Below the pieces are notes generated by a model. That model was not told the origin of the DNA. It did no database searches and saw only the letters and a list, made by a program, of their open reading frames with translations. The position numbers were made by a program, and so were the translations under genes. Shown here one piece after another: positions 4,919 through 5,775 of a stretch of 5,775 nucleotides of DNA (within the stretch, counting starts at the first letter, position 1; every line of letters starts with the position of its first letter). Source of the DNA: an uncultured Ruminococcus sp. (lineage in GTDB: Bacteria; Bacillota; Clostridia; Oscillospirales; Ruminococcaceae); contig CAMWWG010000071.1 of the NCBI GenBank assembly GCA_947177935.1, forward strand, positions 1 through 5,775, given 5' to 3'.

Positions 4919-5775
4919 ATGGCAGATTATACGCTGTCCGCAAAAGTAACGGCTGAAATTTCGGGATTCCAGAAAAATATGAAATCCGCCTTGAAATCTT
5001 TGGAATCTTTTTCAAAAGCCTGTAGCAATATCGGCGAAACATTGCAGGATTTCGGGGACGGTCTTACTGGTCTGGGCAAGAAACTAGCCGCCATTGAGAC
5101 GGCAATCGGTGGGCTTGCTCTTAGTGGGGTTTCAGAATGCGTCAAGGAATTTGCGACATTTGAGGATGAGATCACCAGAGTAGGTGCATTAGCAAAGGCA
5201 ACACCGGAAGAGCTTGAAAAAATCAGCGAAAAAGCCAAGGAAATGGGTGCAACTACCCGTTATACATCCAAGCAAGCCGCCGAAGCAATGGAATATATGG
5301 CAATGGCAGGATGGAAATACGAGAAAATCACTGCCGGCATTGAACCAGTCATGCACCTTGCAACGGCAGCAGGCGAAGACCTGGCTGAAGTTTCAGATAT
5401 CGTCACGGATGGACTGACAGAATTCGGCATGGGCGCAGGAGAGGCGGAACGTTTTACAGATGTCCTGGCGGCAGCAGCTACCAGTGCCAACACCAATGTC
5501 CATATGATGGGGGAATCCCTGAAATATGCTGGTACAATAGCCGGTGCTATGGGCTATAATATTGAAGATATTTCTGTCGCATTGGGATTAATGGGCAACA
5601 GTGCCGTTAAATCCGGACAGGCAGGCACATATCTTCGTGGCATTATTTCAGAACTTTTGGGACCGTCAGAAGCCGCCGCTGCCCTTATGGAAGAATATCA
5701 AATTTCTTTGCAGGATAATGAGGGTAATGCCAAAAGTTTTGCAGAAGTTATGTTGAATCTCAGACAGGCATTTTC
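4919..5775 (+). CDS. Tail tape measure protein, TP901 family (N-terminal part, runs off the window)
   Basis: A start at ATG 4919 is preceded by AGGGGGTG (4906-4913), five bases away, and by 21 bases of spacer after the Tal stop. The frame stays open to the window end, giving 285 residues. The first 60 residues are an amphipathic helical region (ADYTLSAKVTAEISGFQKNM). They are followed by a Gly/Ala-rich segment (AAIETAIGGLALSG, 57-70) and the TP901 core from about 75, with GATTRYTSKQAAEAMEYMAMAGW (110-132), LATAAGEDLAEVSDIVTDGLTEFG (147-170), a Met/Gly/Ala-rich stretch with GESLKYAGTIAGAMGY (198-213), and SAVKSGQAGTYLRGII (228-243). In the family, this protein sets tail length and enters the cell during DNA injection. 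Full length is normally 600-1500 residues or more. Its place after Tal is unusual. Confidence 0.9.
   Translation, partial: MADYTLSAKVTAEISGFQKNMKSALKSLESFSKACSNIGETLQDFGDGLTGLGKKLAAIETAIGGLALSGVSECVKEFATFEDEITRVGALAKATPEELEKISEKAKEMGATTRYTSKQAAEAMEYMAMAGWKYEKITAGIEPVMHLATAAGEDLAEVSDIVTDGLTEFGMGAGEAERFTDVLAAAATSANTNVHMMGESLKYAGTIAGAMGYNIEDISVALGLMGNSAVKSGQAGTYLRGIISELLGPSEAAAALMEEYQISLQDNEGNAKSFAEVMLNLRQAF

Noticed and set aside
1..5775. CRISPR array, diversity-generating template/variable repeats, tRNA or attachment site
   Set aside because: No regularly spaced repeats, no adenine-variable repeat pair and no tRNA-like cloverleaf were seen. The window is covered almost fully by tail genes.

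Overview
This window is part of the head-to-tail joining and tail module of a long-tailed, non-contractile phage (siphovirus), most likely a prophage. All genes are on the + strand and are packed end to start with overlaps or very short gaps. No integrase, host gene, tRNA, CRISPR array or insertion sequence is visible. The protein families (TP901-1-type major tail protein, HK97 gp10-like protein, Sipho_tail-type distal tail protein, TP901-type tape measure) and the strong AGGAGG-like ribosome binding sites point to a Gram-positive host of the Bacillota. The moderate G+C content and the style of the proteins suggest Clostridia, perhaps the Ruminococcus/Oscillospiraceae side. The host assignment is inference.

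Layout from left to right: the last 33 codons of an unidentified gene (2-103); a putative head closure protein (115-453); an HK97 gp10-like protein (431-796); a putative tail terminator (793-1206); the major tail tube protein with a long C-terminal addition (1235-2074); tail assembly chaperone G (2091-2417); a chaperone extension T reached only by a -1 frameshift (2393-2833); a distal tail protein, Dit (2835-3632); a short Tal/baseplate hub protein (3632-4897); and the N-terminal 285 codons of the tape measure protein (4919 to beyond the window end). No promoter is seen and no gap between genes exceeds 30 bases, so the module is probably read as one late transcript.

The proteins should act together as follows. 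The closure, gp10-like and terminator proteins join the capsid to the tail tube. The chaperones G and G-T hold the tape measure and recruit tube subunits. Dit and Tal form the tip complex on which the tube is built.

Four things stand out. (1) A textbook -1 slippery heptamer, T TTT TTA at 2387-2393, sits in frame 24 bases before the G stop codon, and the T frame contains no ATG at all. (2) A perfect 8-bp hairpin followed by a T run, shaped like an intrinsic terminator, lies inside the T extension, in mRNA that most ribosomes would never translate. (3) The tape measure gene follows Dit and Tal instead of preceding them. (4) By hand count the tetramer GGCC is absent from all 5775 bases, while CCGG is strongly over-represented.
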